A stretch of 28,286 nt of DNA. Origin: a virus. The stretch lies in IMG/VR virus record IMGVR_UViG_3300027851_000102, positions 1-28,286 of that record, one strand, 5' to 3'. Below the pieces are notes generated by a model. That model searched no databases. It was given only the letters and a program-made list of their open reading frames with translations, and was not told the origin of the DNA. Below, one piece after another: positions 1 through 5,030 of the stretch; within the stretch, counting starts at the first letter, position 1, and each line of letters opens with the position of its first letter. The translations under genes were made by a program, and so were the position numbers.

Positions 1-47
1 CTGATCTGGGTGGGGAGGGCTTCGGGCGAACTCCCCACCCAGATCAG
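1..47. terminator. Perfect 17-bp hairpin, likely bidirectional terminator
   Basis: Bases 1-17 and 31-47 are perfect inverted repeats around a 13-nt spacer. The spacer can itself fold as TTCG-GG-CGAA. The stem is GC-rich and lacks a T-tract, as is common for actinobacterial terminators. It probably ends the leftward excisionase operon, or a rightward transcript entering from the left of the window. Confidence 0.7.
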
Positions 48-70
48 GGGGACGCCGCTACGGTGTCCGT

Positions 71-307
71 ATGGCGAAATGGGATCTCATCTACAACGGG
101 GCGACGCTCATCCGAGGTGTGGACGACACAGACAGGGTTGGACTGTCCGACACGATCAGCGGGACGATCAAACGCGGCGAGACTGTCTGGGTCACGACGG
201 GTCGGGGGGAAGACGTAGGTGTGGTCGCCTTCCTCGTCACACCAGGTATTGGGGCCGTGTTCGTAACCAGTGACGGTGAAGCGGAGACGGCTGTCCTTCG
301 GGAGTGA
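71..307 (+). CDS. Small hypothetical phage protein (78 aa)
   Basis: I do not recognise this protein. It is acidic and beta-rich in appearance, with a hydrophobic stretch at about residues 50-64 too short and polar-flanked to be a clear membrane segment. The ATG has no obvious Shine-Dalgarno and lies just downstream of the hairpin at 1-47. The codon-aligned antisense frame (44-316, minus) is also open. I prefer the plus frame because about 79% of its first codon positions are purines and its third positions are more GC-rich than its first; the antisense frame has about 55% purine first positions. The stop lies 5 bp from the stop of the convergent excisionase gene. A plus-strand gene here is opposite in direction to the neighbouring operon, so strand assignment is not certain. 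Confidence 0.5.
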   Translation: MAKWDLIYNGATLIRGVDDTDRVGLSDTISGTIKRGETVWVTTGRGEDVGVVAFLVTPGIGAVFVTSDGEAETAVLRE

Positions 308-312
308 CCCAC

Positions 313-522
313 TCACGATCCACCCCCAGGACGCTCAGACGGGAGCGACCGGAGCCATCTCTCGCCTTCCTCGCGCATGATCAGCGGCTTCGACTTCGAG
401 TACGAAGGCACAAGGTTCCCGTCGCGGATGTGTTGCCTGACTCCCTCTACAGAGAGGTCCACAGCCTTCGCGAAGTTCGGGATTGAGTAGGCAAGCTTGT
501 CGAGAACGATCTGTTCTGGCAT
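313..522 (-). CDS. xis: Excisionase-like HTH protein (69 aa)
   Basis: A small DNA-binding protein with a winged-helix/MerR-type look: a helix-turn-helix at about residues 12-45 (NFAKAVDLSVEGVRQHIRDG), then a basic wing ending in a short Arg/Ser/Pro tail. Excisionases of this type bind the attachment site and steer the integrase toward excision. The start is the ATG at 522, not an upstream in-frame codon, because this ATG overlaps the stop of the preceding gene as TAATG, a translational-coupling arrangement, with a GGTGG stretch just upstream. It is transcribed away from the repressor, as expected for an early-lytic gene controlled from the lysogeny switch. It could instead be a Cro-like or other regulator. 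The xis call rests on size, fold and position near the integrase. Confidence 0.6.
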   Translation of the reverse strand: MPEQIVLDKLAYSIPNFAKAVDLSVEGVRQHIRDGNLVPSYSKSKPLIMREEGERWLRSLPSERPGGGS

Positions 523-713
523 TAGGGGTCCACCAATTCGGTCGTGGTCAAACCCAAAAGGCCGCCAGCCCTCACAAGCTCCTCGACGCTGCAATCCGCG
601 TGGGTGAGACGCTCATGCAGGTTTGAACTCGGAAGGCTGACGGCCTTGTTGTGGGCGATCTCCGCAGCTAGGGCGCTAGCGGATTCGCGTTCTGGTGATC
701 TTCTATCTGACAC
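522..713 (-). CDS. First gene of leftward early operon, hypothetical (63 aa)
   Basis: I recognise no family. The predicted product is short, with a likely helical segment at about residues 10-22 (SASALAAEIAHNKAV) and a second in the C-terminal half ending LLGLTTTELVDP. The start is taken as GTG at 713, because a TATATT -10 element lies exactly 6 nt upstream (720-725) and a TTGTGT -35 lies at 744-749. This would give a leaderless mRNA beginning at the start codon. Its TAA overlaps the ATG of the excisionase-like gene (TAATG), so the two should be translated together. In position it corresponds to a cro-like or excisionase-partner gene, but no HTH is evident. A longer in-frame extension to 755 exists but would run through the promoter, so I reject it. 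Confidence 0.55.
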   Translation of the reverse strand: MSDRRSPERESASALAAEIAHNKAVSLPSSNLHERLTHADCSVEELVRAGGLLGLTTTELVDP

Positions 714-749
714 ATATGAAATATAACACGCCGAATGTGGGCAACACAA
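713..749 (-). promoter_or_regulatory. Leftward early promoter, leaderless
   Basis: Reading the minus strand, TTGTGT (749-744), an 18-bp spacer, TATATT (725-720), then 6 nt to a GTG at 713. The transcription start would coincide with the start codon. It diverges from the repressor promoter about 70 bp away. Confidence 0.6.
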
Positions 750-755
750 GCACAT
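735..755. promoter_or_regulatory. Candidate operator in the divergent switch
   Basis: ATGTG (735-739) and CACAT (751-755) form an inverted repeat, with a nested TGTG/CACA pair (736-739, 745-748), overlapping the -35 of the leftward promoter. A repressor bound here would block leftward early transcription. This is inferred from position and symmetry; the arms are short. Confidence 0.3.
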
Positions 756-793
756 CTGGACCCATATCTCGCATTTTTGGGGGATTCAGTCGC

Positions 794-806
794 TAAAGTG
801 ATGTGG
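794..806 (+). promoter_or_regulatory. Repressor promoter -10, leaderless start
   Basis: TAAAGT at 794-799 is followed by 6 nt and a GTG at 806, so transcription would begin at or next to the start codon. No good -35 is visible 16-19 bp upstream, and no Shine-Dalgarno is present. Confidence 0.5.
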
Positions 807-1213
807 TGCCCAAGAAAATCAAGCCAGTTACCTTTGCCCAACATCTCGGCGCTGCGATCAATGCTGTGATGACGGTTCAAGGCCGCACACAGGAAGAGAT
901 GGTGGAGGCGACCGGGATCACCGCCCAGACCTTCGGGCGTCGTATTCGTGGAGAGGCCCCACTGTTGGTCAGCGAATTGGTCAAGATCGGGGAAGTGTTA
1001 GGCGTGAGGCCTAGCGAGATTCTTGATCGCGCGATCGCCAACTACGGCGGAATTGAACGACTGATGTCGGAGGCGACCGATACACCTGACGAGATCGCCA
1101 CGAAACGTAAGCAGAACGAGGCCCAGTCAATGACGACCGAGCAGATTCAGGAACTAGATGCCGCCGCAGAGGACAACCCCGAAGAACGGGAAGACGAGCC
1201 CGACCTTCCCTAG
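806..1213 (+). CDS. Lysogeny repressor, XRE/Cro-C1 HTH family (135 aa)
   Basis: The N-terminal half is a classic XRE-type DNA-binding domain at about residues 8-70, with the HTH signature QEEMVEATGITAQTFGRRIRGE at its core and the follow-on helices LLVSELVKIGEVLGVRPSEIL. The C-terminal 60 residues are acidic and Gln/Glu-rich (EQIQELDAAAEDNPEEREDE), likely a flexible tail or oligomerisation region. There is no S24 autoprotease domain, so RecA-stimulated self-cleavage is not expected. Inactivation may instead involve the ImmA-like product encoded immediately downstream and overlapping by 56 nt. The start is GTG 806 by leaderless geometry; GTG 803 is an alternative one codon upstream. It is divergent from the excisionase operon, the standard layout of an immunity switch. 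Confidence 0.85.
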   Translation: MPKKIKPVTFAQHLGAAINAVMTVQGRTQEEMVEATGITAQTFGRRIRGEAPLLVSELVKIGEVLGVRPSEILDRAIANYGGIERLMSEATDTPDEIATKRKQNEAQSMTTEQIQELDAAAEDNPEEREDEPDLP

Positions 1214-1583
1214 TGGTCGTGACTACGATCCTTTCGACCACGCACACGCACTCGGCATCCAAGTCATCGTCCGACCAATCCGAACAGCGAATGAGCTGTG
1301 GCTACCCGATCACAAAACGATTGTGCTACGAGACGGCCTGCGGCACGTTCACCAGCGCACTGCATTAGCCCACGGTATCGGGCACGCAGATCTCGGACAC
1401 AGGGACGACCGTCCGAAGCATGAGGTACAGGCGGACCGATACGCGGCAGAGAATCTGATCGACTATGACGAGCTTGTGGACTTGATGCGGTGGACCCCAG
1501 ACCCTGCCCGTCTGTCGCTTGAGCTGGGGGTCACTGTTCGATTGCTGCGGGTGTATCTGAACGTTCACCGGCTGGCAGAGTGA
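1158..1583 (+). CDS. ImmA/IrrE-like protein with altered metalloprotease motif (141 aa)
   Basis: This resembles ImmA/IrrE (DUF955) metallopeptidases, which relieve phage or ICE immunity by cleaving the partner repressor. The core shows AHGIGHADLGH at residues 71-81 and a downstream EVQADRYAAENLI (89-101) that supplies the usual third ligand region (ExxAD). The expected HExxH is HGIGH here: the zinc-binding histidines H72 and H76 are kept, but the catalytic glutamate is replaced by Gly73. The protein may bind the repressor without cutting it, or use another residue. The start is ATG 1158, preceded by AGGA at 5-nt spacing, so the gene overlaps the repressor by 56 nt and is co-transcribed with it. 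Its last 53 bp overlap the integrase 3' end on the opposite strand. Confidence 0.75.
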   Translation: MPPQRTTPKNGKTSPTFPSGRDYDPFDHAHALGIQVIVRPIRTANELWLPDHKTIVLRDGLRHVHQRTALAHGIGHADLGHRDDRPKHEVQADRYAAENLIDYDELVDLMRWTPDPARLSLELGVTVRLLRVYLNVHRLAE

Positions 1584-2742
1584 ACAGGGTCGAGAATTGC
1601 TCCATCGCTCCGAGCAGTCGAACGTTATTGCTGCGGGTTTTGTAGGCCCTGGTCATGGTGCGAGTGGAGTGACCGACGATCTCGGAGATGAGGTCTTCGG
1701 GTACGCCGGCCAGATAGAGAAGGTCAACAGCCGTGTGGCGTAAGTCGTGGATGGTGACGTTCTTCTGGATGCCTAGTTCGGCTAGAAGTGTGCGCCAGTT
1801 CTCCCAGTCCTTTGCGGGGTCCAGCGGCTTCCCATTCGAGGTGAACAGGAGTCCCCAACGGTTGGGTTCCGCTGCAGCTATGTGTCGCTCAAGGATCGTT
1901 TTCAGGGGGTCGATGAGCGGGATGATTCGCCAACCTTTCGAGGACTTCGGGCGGGTCAGGTACAGGCCACCGGAGAGGTGACGGTACTCGAAGTCAGCGG
2001 GTACCTTGGGTACACCGATCGTCTCGGTGAGGGGGAGTCGCTGGATCTGCCAGGACAGGTCGATGACATCCGATACCCGGTCCTGTTCGATTCCGATCGT
2101 TTCGCCCTGGCGCGCACCTGTGAGGATCGCGGTGGCCCACCGTGCGCCCATCTCTGGGTCCTTGGTTACGTGTTCGAGCAACGCCAACGCTTCGTCCAGG
2201 TTGAGGGCTTCACGGGGCGCTGACGACTTCCTGGGGGCATTGGTGAGCTCGGCAGGGTTACGACCGATACGCCCTTCCCTGACGGCGACCTTGAGTGACA
2301 CGGACATGGCCCGGTGGGCCAGGAGTGCGTACGTGGATGACAGCCCAGAATCGGTGATCCGGTCGTGGACTCGGCGGATGTGGGCGGCGGTCAGCTTCTC
2401 GAGCTTCACCTTCCCGATCTCGGGGATGATGTGCTGAAACACGACGGACTTGTAACCCCGGAGAGTGTTGGGCCGTACCTCTTTACTCGCGATCTGTTCG
2501 AACCAGTAGGAGAACCACTGGTCGACCGTCTGCCCCTTGGTGGGAAGGTCGCCGCGTTTCTTCAGTTCAGAGCGCAGGGATTCCATCTCGGCGATCAGGG
2601 CAACCTTGTCTTTACGACGTCGGGTGATCTTCCTGCGGTCTCCATCGTGTGACGGTAGTTCGATGGTTCCCACCCAGTATTTGAGGGGCTGCTTCCTATC
2701 CTTGGGTACTCGGTAGATGCCACCTTCACCCTTGCCGCGCAT
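1531..2742 (-). CDS. int: Phage integrase, tyrosine recombinase (403 aa)
   Basis: Catalyses site-specific recombination between attP and the host attB. Domains: an N-terminal arm-type-binding region (about 1-65, beta-rich AP2-like start GEGGIYRV), a SAM-like core-binding domain (about 70-165), and a C-terminal catalytic domain (about 175-385). The catalytic residues are visible: R211 in TGARQGE, K266 in RPKSSKG, H332 and R335 in HDLRHT, H358 in VGHST and the nucleophile Y367 in RAYKTR. AAGGAG 6 nt upstream fixes the ATG at 2742. The attP lies directly upstream, so integrase bound there could also affect its own transcription. The last 17 codons overlap immA convergently. Full length, with no sign of damage. 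Confidence 0.95.
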   Translation of the reverse strand: MRGKGEGGIYRVPKDRKQPLKYWVGTIELPSHDGDRRKITRRRKDKVALIAEMESLRSELKKRGDLPTKGQTVDQWFSYWFEQIASKEVRPNTLRGYKSVVFQHIIPEIGKVKLEKLTAAHIRRVHDRITDSGLSSTYALLAHRAMSVSLKVAVREGRIGRNPAELTNAPRKSSAPREALNLDEALALLEHVTKDPEMGARWATAILTGARQGETIGIEQDRVSDVIDLSWQIQRLPLTETIGVPKVPADFEYRHLSGGLYLTRPKSSKGWRIIPLIDPLKTILERHIAAAEPNRWGLLFTSNGKPLDPAKDWENWRTLLAELGIQKNVTIHDLRHTAVDLLYLAGVPEDLISEIVGHSTRTMTRAYKTRSNNVRLLGAMEQFSTLFTLPAGERSDTPAAIEQ

Positions 2743-2770
2743 GTTGTCTCCTTGTTGTTTGGACGAGGGT

Positions 2771-2788
2771 GGGAGCGCCGTTGCTCCC
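2771..2788. promoter_or_regulatory. Hairpin in integrase leader
   Basis: GGGAGC (2771-2776) and GCTCCC (2783-2788) form a 6-bp stem with a 6-nt loop, about 30 nt upstream of the integrase start in the minus-strand transcript. It could reduce or regulate integrase expression. I see no T-tract. Confidence 0.35.
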
Positions 2789-2900
2789 TCACCTCATCTG
2801 GAATGGGCTGACCAAACTGCTTGATTGATCACGCCGGTATGGCGGGGTCTTCTGTGGTAAATGTGCTTGAACTGCACGGTGTCTTCTTCCGGCCAAGGAG

Positions 2901-2920
2901 GTGTAGCCGATGGTGTAGCC
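2901..2920 (+). repeat. Left pair of integrase arm-type sites in attP
   Basis: Two direct copies of GTGTAGCC (2901-2908 and 2913-2920), start-to-start spacing 12 bp. The same octamer, orientation and spacing recur to the right of the core at 3100-3119. Paired directly repeated octamers flanking a tRNA-derived core next to an integrase gene are what arm-type binding sites of lambda- and L5-type tyrosine integrases look like. Confidence 0.7.
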
Positions 2921-3011
2921 ATTGCTACGTTTCGGCACGAGCCCGTGTGTGCCCGTATGGACACCTTATATGCCAGAAACGCCAGAATGCAAGCCATTAC
3001 CGACACCGGTA

Positions 3012-3060
3012 GGACGACTTAAAATCGTCCCAGTGTCAGTTCGAACCTGACCGGGGGTAC
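3012..3060 (+). other. attP: attP core: 3' half of a tRNA gene
   Basis: A perfect anticodon arm (stem 3013-3017/3025-3029, loop CTTAAAA at 3018-3024, anticodon TAA), a 5-nt variable region, a perfect T arm (GTCAG/CTGAC around TTCGAAC at 3040-3046), and a 7-nt acceptor 3' strand (CGGGGGT, 3052-3058) with discriminator A. There is no 5' half: no complement to the acceptor strand occurs upstream. A tRNA 3' fragment beside an integrase is the classic overlap region that restores the host tRNA on integration. The TAA anticodon points to tRNA-Leu, but the short variable region is not leucine-like, so host tRNA identity is uncertain. Confidence 0.8.
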
Positions 3061-3099
3061 AAGTAAACACAGGGAAGTGGTCGCCTTACCCGTTGCTCA

Positions 3100-3119
3100 G
3101 TGTAGCCGCGAGTGTAGCC
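3100..3119 (+). repeat. Right pair of integrase arm-type sites in attP
   Basis: Two direct copies of GTGTAGCC (3100-3107 and 3112-3119), 12-bp period, same orientation as the left pair at 2901-2920. Together the four copies bracket the tRNA-derived core and define an attP of about 220 bp (2901-3119). Confidence 0.7.
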
Positions 3120-3148
3120 GACCATCAAAAAGCGAGGGGATATAGGGA

Positions 3149-3514
3149 TCATGCGTTATTCATGACCCAGCCAACATCGCCCTGACAGTAGCTAATGGCA
3201 TGACCACGCCACGAGGCGTAGTCATCTACGGGAGTGAAGCTCTCCCCGAGGGCATCCCCCAAAGGGTCCGCGAGCAGTCGGAACCATCCGAGAGTCTCAT
3301 CATCGAAATATCCCAGCCGTAACTCTTCAACCACCCGATCGTTGAGTGACTGCAGTTCGGCGGCGCTCATGTCACCAGCCTCCGCAGAATCGAATTCTGG
3401 TAGGTATTCATCAATTGACCGACAGCCCATCTCGGCTAACGACGCTGCTTGCGGGGCACATCCGGTAAGCAGTAGTACACCTAACGTGATCCCCACGATA
3501 CTGATTCGGTTCAT
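3149..3514 (-). CDS. Phage-encoded lipoprotein, probable lysogenic-conversion gene (121 aa)
   Basis: Begins with a clear lipoprotein signal: MNR, a hydrophobic stretch (ISIVGITLGVLL), then lipobox LTGC, so the mature protein would start at the lipid-modified Cys19 and sit on the outer face of the cytoplasmic membrane. The mature part is acidic, with no recognised domain; two further cysteines (in EMGCRSID and SYCQGD) could form a disulfide. The ATG at 3514 is chosen over an in-frame upstream codon because the signal peptide starts there and a TACGCT -10 lies 6 nt upstream, making the gene leaderless. It lies between attP and the late-operon terminator, with its own promoter: the usual place for genes expressed from a prophage. 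Superinfection exclusion is a plausible role, but nothing in the sequence proves it. Confidence 0.75.
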   Translation of the reverse strand: MNRISIVGITLGVLLLTGCAPQAASLAEMGCRSIDEYLPEFDSAEAGDMSAAELQSLNDRVVEELRLGYFDDETLGWFRLLADPLGDALGESFTPVDDYASWRGHAISYCQGDVGWVMNNA

Positions 3515-3526
3515 GCGCGTAGCGTA
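3514..3526 (-). promoter_or_regulatory. Lipoprotein promoter -10, leaderless
   Basis: Minus-strand TACGCT (3526-3521) followed by 6 nt and ATG at 3514. No Shine-Dalgarno is present. A weak -35 candidate TTAGGC lies at 3551-3546 (19-bp spacer). Confidence 0.45.
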
Positions 3527-3559
3527 TCGAGATCGTCGCCTCACTGCCTAACGACGAAT

Positions 3560-3600
3560 AGCCCCGCCCGAGATCCGTTGTGAGGATCAGGGGCGGGGCT
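3560..3600. terminator. Late-operon terminator hairpin
   Basis: AGCCCCGCCC (3560-3569) pairs perfectly with GGGCGGGGCT (3591-3600), and the loop contains a second stem GATCC/GGATC (3572-3576/3584-3588). Very stable and only weakly T-rich on either side. It lies directly downstream of the leftward late operon and upstream of the lipoprotein promoter, separating the two transcription units. Confidence 0.8.
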
Positions 3601-3625
3601 TGTTCTGTCTAGTCGTGTTAGACGG

Positions 3626-3694
3626 TCACTGGCAGGATTCGCAGGCTACGAGCTCGGCTGGGTCTTCGGGCACGTAGTACGGGTCGCCGCTCAC
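3626..3694 (-). CDS. Tiny protein at the end of the lysis cassette (22 aa)
   Basis: A 22-residue product, start GTG overlapping the holin stop as GTGA, so it can be translated by re-initiation. It ends with a CxxC pair (ACESCQ). I know no family. The tight coupling and clean codons argue for a real gene; the size keeps confidence modest. Confidence 0.45.
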   Translation of the reverse strand: MSGDPYYVPEDPAELVACESCQ

Positions 3695-3942
3695 TCGCCC
3701 TGCACCGGGAGTTCGCCGGCACCATCGTTGAACGTGTCTGCGTAGGTGAGGTCTCGAGCTGGGTCGCGTTTGATGTACCCGGCGAGGGCTGTGCCGATCG
3801 CAGCGATGCCAAGGTAGGCGACACCCGCCCACGGGCCGAGGAAGGTGAGCAGGTCGGGAGTGATGCCAGCAATAGCGGCGACTACTCCAATGAGGATGAT
3901 GTTGAAGATCGCGGGGGCGATCACTTTCGGGCTGATGTTCAT
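3691..3942 (-). CDS. Holin-like protein, two membrane segments (83 aa)
   Basis: A small protein with two predicted membrane helices, at about residues 8-27 (IAPAIFNIILIGVVAAIAG) and 31-52 (LTFLGPWAGVAYLGIAAIGTALAG), joined by a short turn, then a charged, partly acidic tail (KRDPARDLTYADTF). This is the layout of actinophage holins, which collect in the membrane and release the endolysin. The ATG at 3942 is preceded by GAAAGG at about 8 nt; an in-frame upstream extension is Cys-rich and overlaps the next gene, so it is rejected. It follows the endolysin and another membrane protein, forming a lysis cassette. Confidence 0.75.
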   Translation of the reverse strand: MNISPKVIAPAIFNIILIGVVAAIAGITPDLLTFLGPWAGVAYLGIAAIGTALAGYIKRDPARDLTYADTFNDGAGELPVQGE

Positions 3943-3956
3943 GGGGGTGCCTTTCG

Positions 3957-4178
3957 TTAGGTTGTGGTGTTGAGAAGAGTTGCGATCAGTTGCGACCCGC
4001 CAGCACCCACAACCCCGGCAGCACCAATCCAGATCCACAGGTACCGTTCGATCGCACGGATGCGGATCTCATGGTCGGATACCCGGTCGGGGAGAGGGTT
4101 GACTGCATCACGGGTTTCGAGTGCGACTTTGTACACGTCGCGGAGGGTGATACGAGTGGCAGGTTCTTCTTCAGCCAT
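3957..4178 (-). CDS. Single-span membrane protein of the lysis cassette (73 aa)
   Basis: A soluble charged N-terminus with a heptad-like helix (VYKVALETRDAVNPLPDRVSDHEIRIRAIE shows the spacing), then one membrane segment at about residues 46-68 (YLWIWIGAAGVVGAGGS). This matches the small N-in/C-out proteins often found beside holins, which serve as a second holin or a holin regulator. TAGGAGGTCACC provides a near-perfect ribosome site for the ATG at 4178. It lies between endolysin and the two-span holin, so a role in lysis timing is inferred from position. Confidence 0.65.
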   Translation of the reverse strand: MAEEEPATRITLRDVYKVALETRDAVNPLPDRVSDHEIRIRAIERYLWIWIGAAGVVGAGGSQLIATLLNTTT

Positions 4179-4202
4179 GGTGACCTCCTACGGTCTAGGA
4201 GG

Positions 4203-5027
4203 TTATTTAGCGACGGTTACTGTGGGGTACTGCGGATCGGTTGTCACATCGCGGATGATCCGCCCAGTGAGTGGTCCCCGCCCGGTGAGCTTCGTGCCGT
4301 CATGAATGTCGGTGAAGCCCTTGGGGATCGGCAGGTACTCGGCGAACCCGTACAGCATGGCGATGATGCGAATGTCGTTGCCGCTGAGGGTGTCGCACAC
4401 CGGACGCTGCTGCGTCACAACGACGTGCTCATATTCCAGGTTCGAGATCCCCAAGAGAGGACCATCACCTACCTGCTTGTACACCCAACCGTTGACGATA
4501 AGGCCATCGTCGGAGCCGCCGTTTGCGTGGTAGTAATCGGGCATGTCAGGGTCTGCTTTCTTTTCGATGATCGGGGTGCCGTGGCCAGCGACGATCAGAC
4601 CGTTTTGTTCGAAGTGCCAGGCTTCGACCACGCTGAAGTTCTTGCCGGTCCAGATGATCCCGAACCGTGGACCAGTCGCCACGAGCCAGTTATGCTCCGC
4701 AGTACCGTGGGTGGCGCATTTGCCGCCGAAGTCCCAGGCGTTCCCGAACTCATGCACAGAGTGTCCGGGTGGGGCGGCGAGGTTGAACCCGGGCAGGTGG
4801 TTGATATAGCCCTGGTACAGATAGTTCTGCCGGTTCCGGGTGCGCCCCGCTTCTATCACCGGGAGGGCATACCCGAAGTGGGCGATGAACTCGCGGTTGA
4901 GCGCCTCAAATGCAGCCGCCGAGTTAGTTGTGCAGTACAAGCGGCCGTCAGGGTCTAAGAACGGCCCTCGCGCCGAGGTTCGAACCGAGAGTTGAACCCA
5001 GCTCGCTGGGAGTGAATTGTCGGTCAT
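4203..5027 (-). CDS. lysA: Endolysin, M15-family (VanY/L-Ala-D-Glu-type) peptidase (274 aa)
   Basis: Peptidoglycan peptidase expected to cut stem peptides at lysis. The M15 zinc motifs are present: HSVHEFGNAWDFG gives H92 and D99 (SxHxxGxAxD-type) and VEAWHFE gives E135 and zinc ligand H138. The catalytic domain covers about residues 25-150. The remaining 120 residues show no recognised cell-wall-binding repeat (no LysM, PGRP or SH3 pattern visible) and may be a novel binding domain. It starts 3 nt downstream of the receptor-binding-type gene and precedes two membrane proteins, completing a lysis cassette. No second lytic enzyme and no mycolate esterase is present nearby. Confidence 0.85.
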   Translation of the reverse strand: MTDNSLPASWVQLSVRTSARGPFLDPDGRLYCTTNSAAAFEALNREFIAHFGYALPVIEAGRTRNRQNYLYQGYINHLPGFNLAAPPGHSVHEFGNAWDFGGKCATHGTAEHNWLVATGPRFGIIWTGKNFSVVEAWHFEQNGLIVAGHGTPIIEKKADPDMPDYYHANGGSDDGLIVNGWVYKQVGDGPLLGISNLEYEHVVVTQQRPVCDTLSGNDIRIIAMLYGFAEYLPIPKGFTDIHDGTKLTGRGPLTGRIIRDVTTDPQYPTVTVAK

Positions 5028-5030
5028 CCG

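Noticed and set aside
44-316. Open 90-codon frame on the minus strand, GTGA-coupled to the excisionase-like gene
   Set aside because: Codon-aligned antisense of the 71-307 gene; lower purine frequency at first positions and GC3 below GC1. Kept as an alternative in the notes.
522-755. Longer 77-aa start for the first leftward gene
   Set aside because: Would begin upstream of the -10 element; the leaderless GTG at 713 fits better.
3012-3060. Functional phage tRNA-Leu
   Set aside because: Only the anticodon and T arms with the 3' acceptor strand exist; no 5' half and no complement for the acceptor upstream. Fits an attP core.
3561-3599. Attachment-site inverted repeat
   Set aside because: GC-rich stem with nested inner stem at the end of the late operon is better explained as a terminator.
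3990-4958. Long plus-strand open frame (322 codons)
   Set aside because: Antisense of endolysin and the membrane protein gene, whose motifs, ribosome sites and spacing are clear. No family resemblance.
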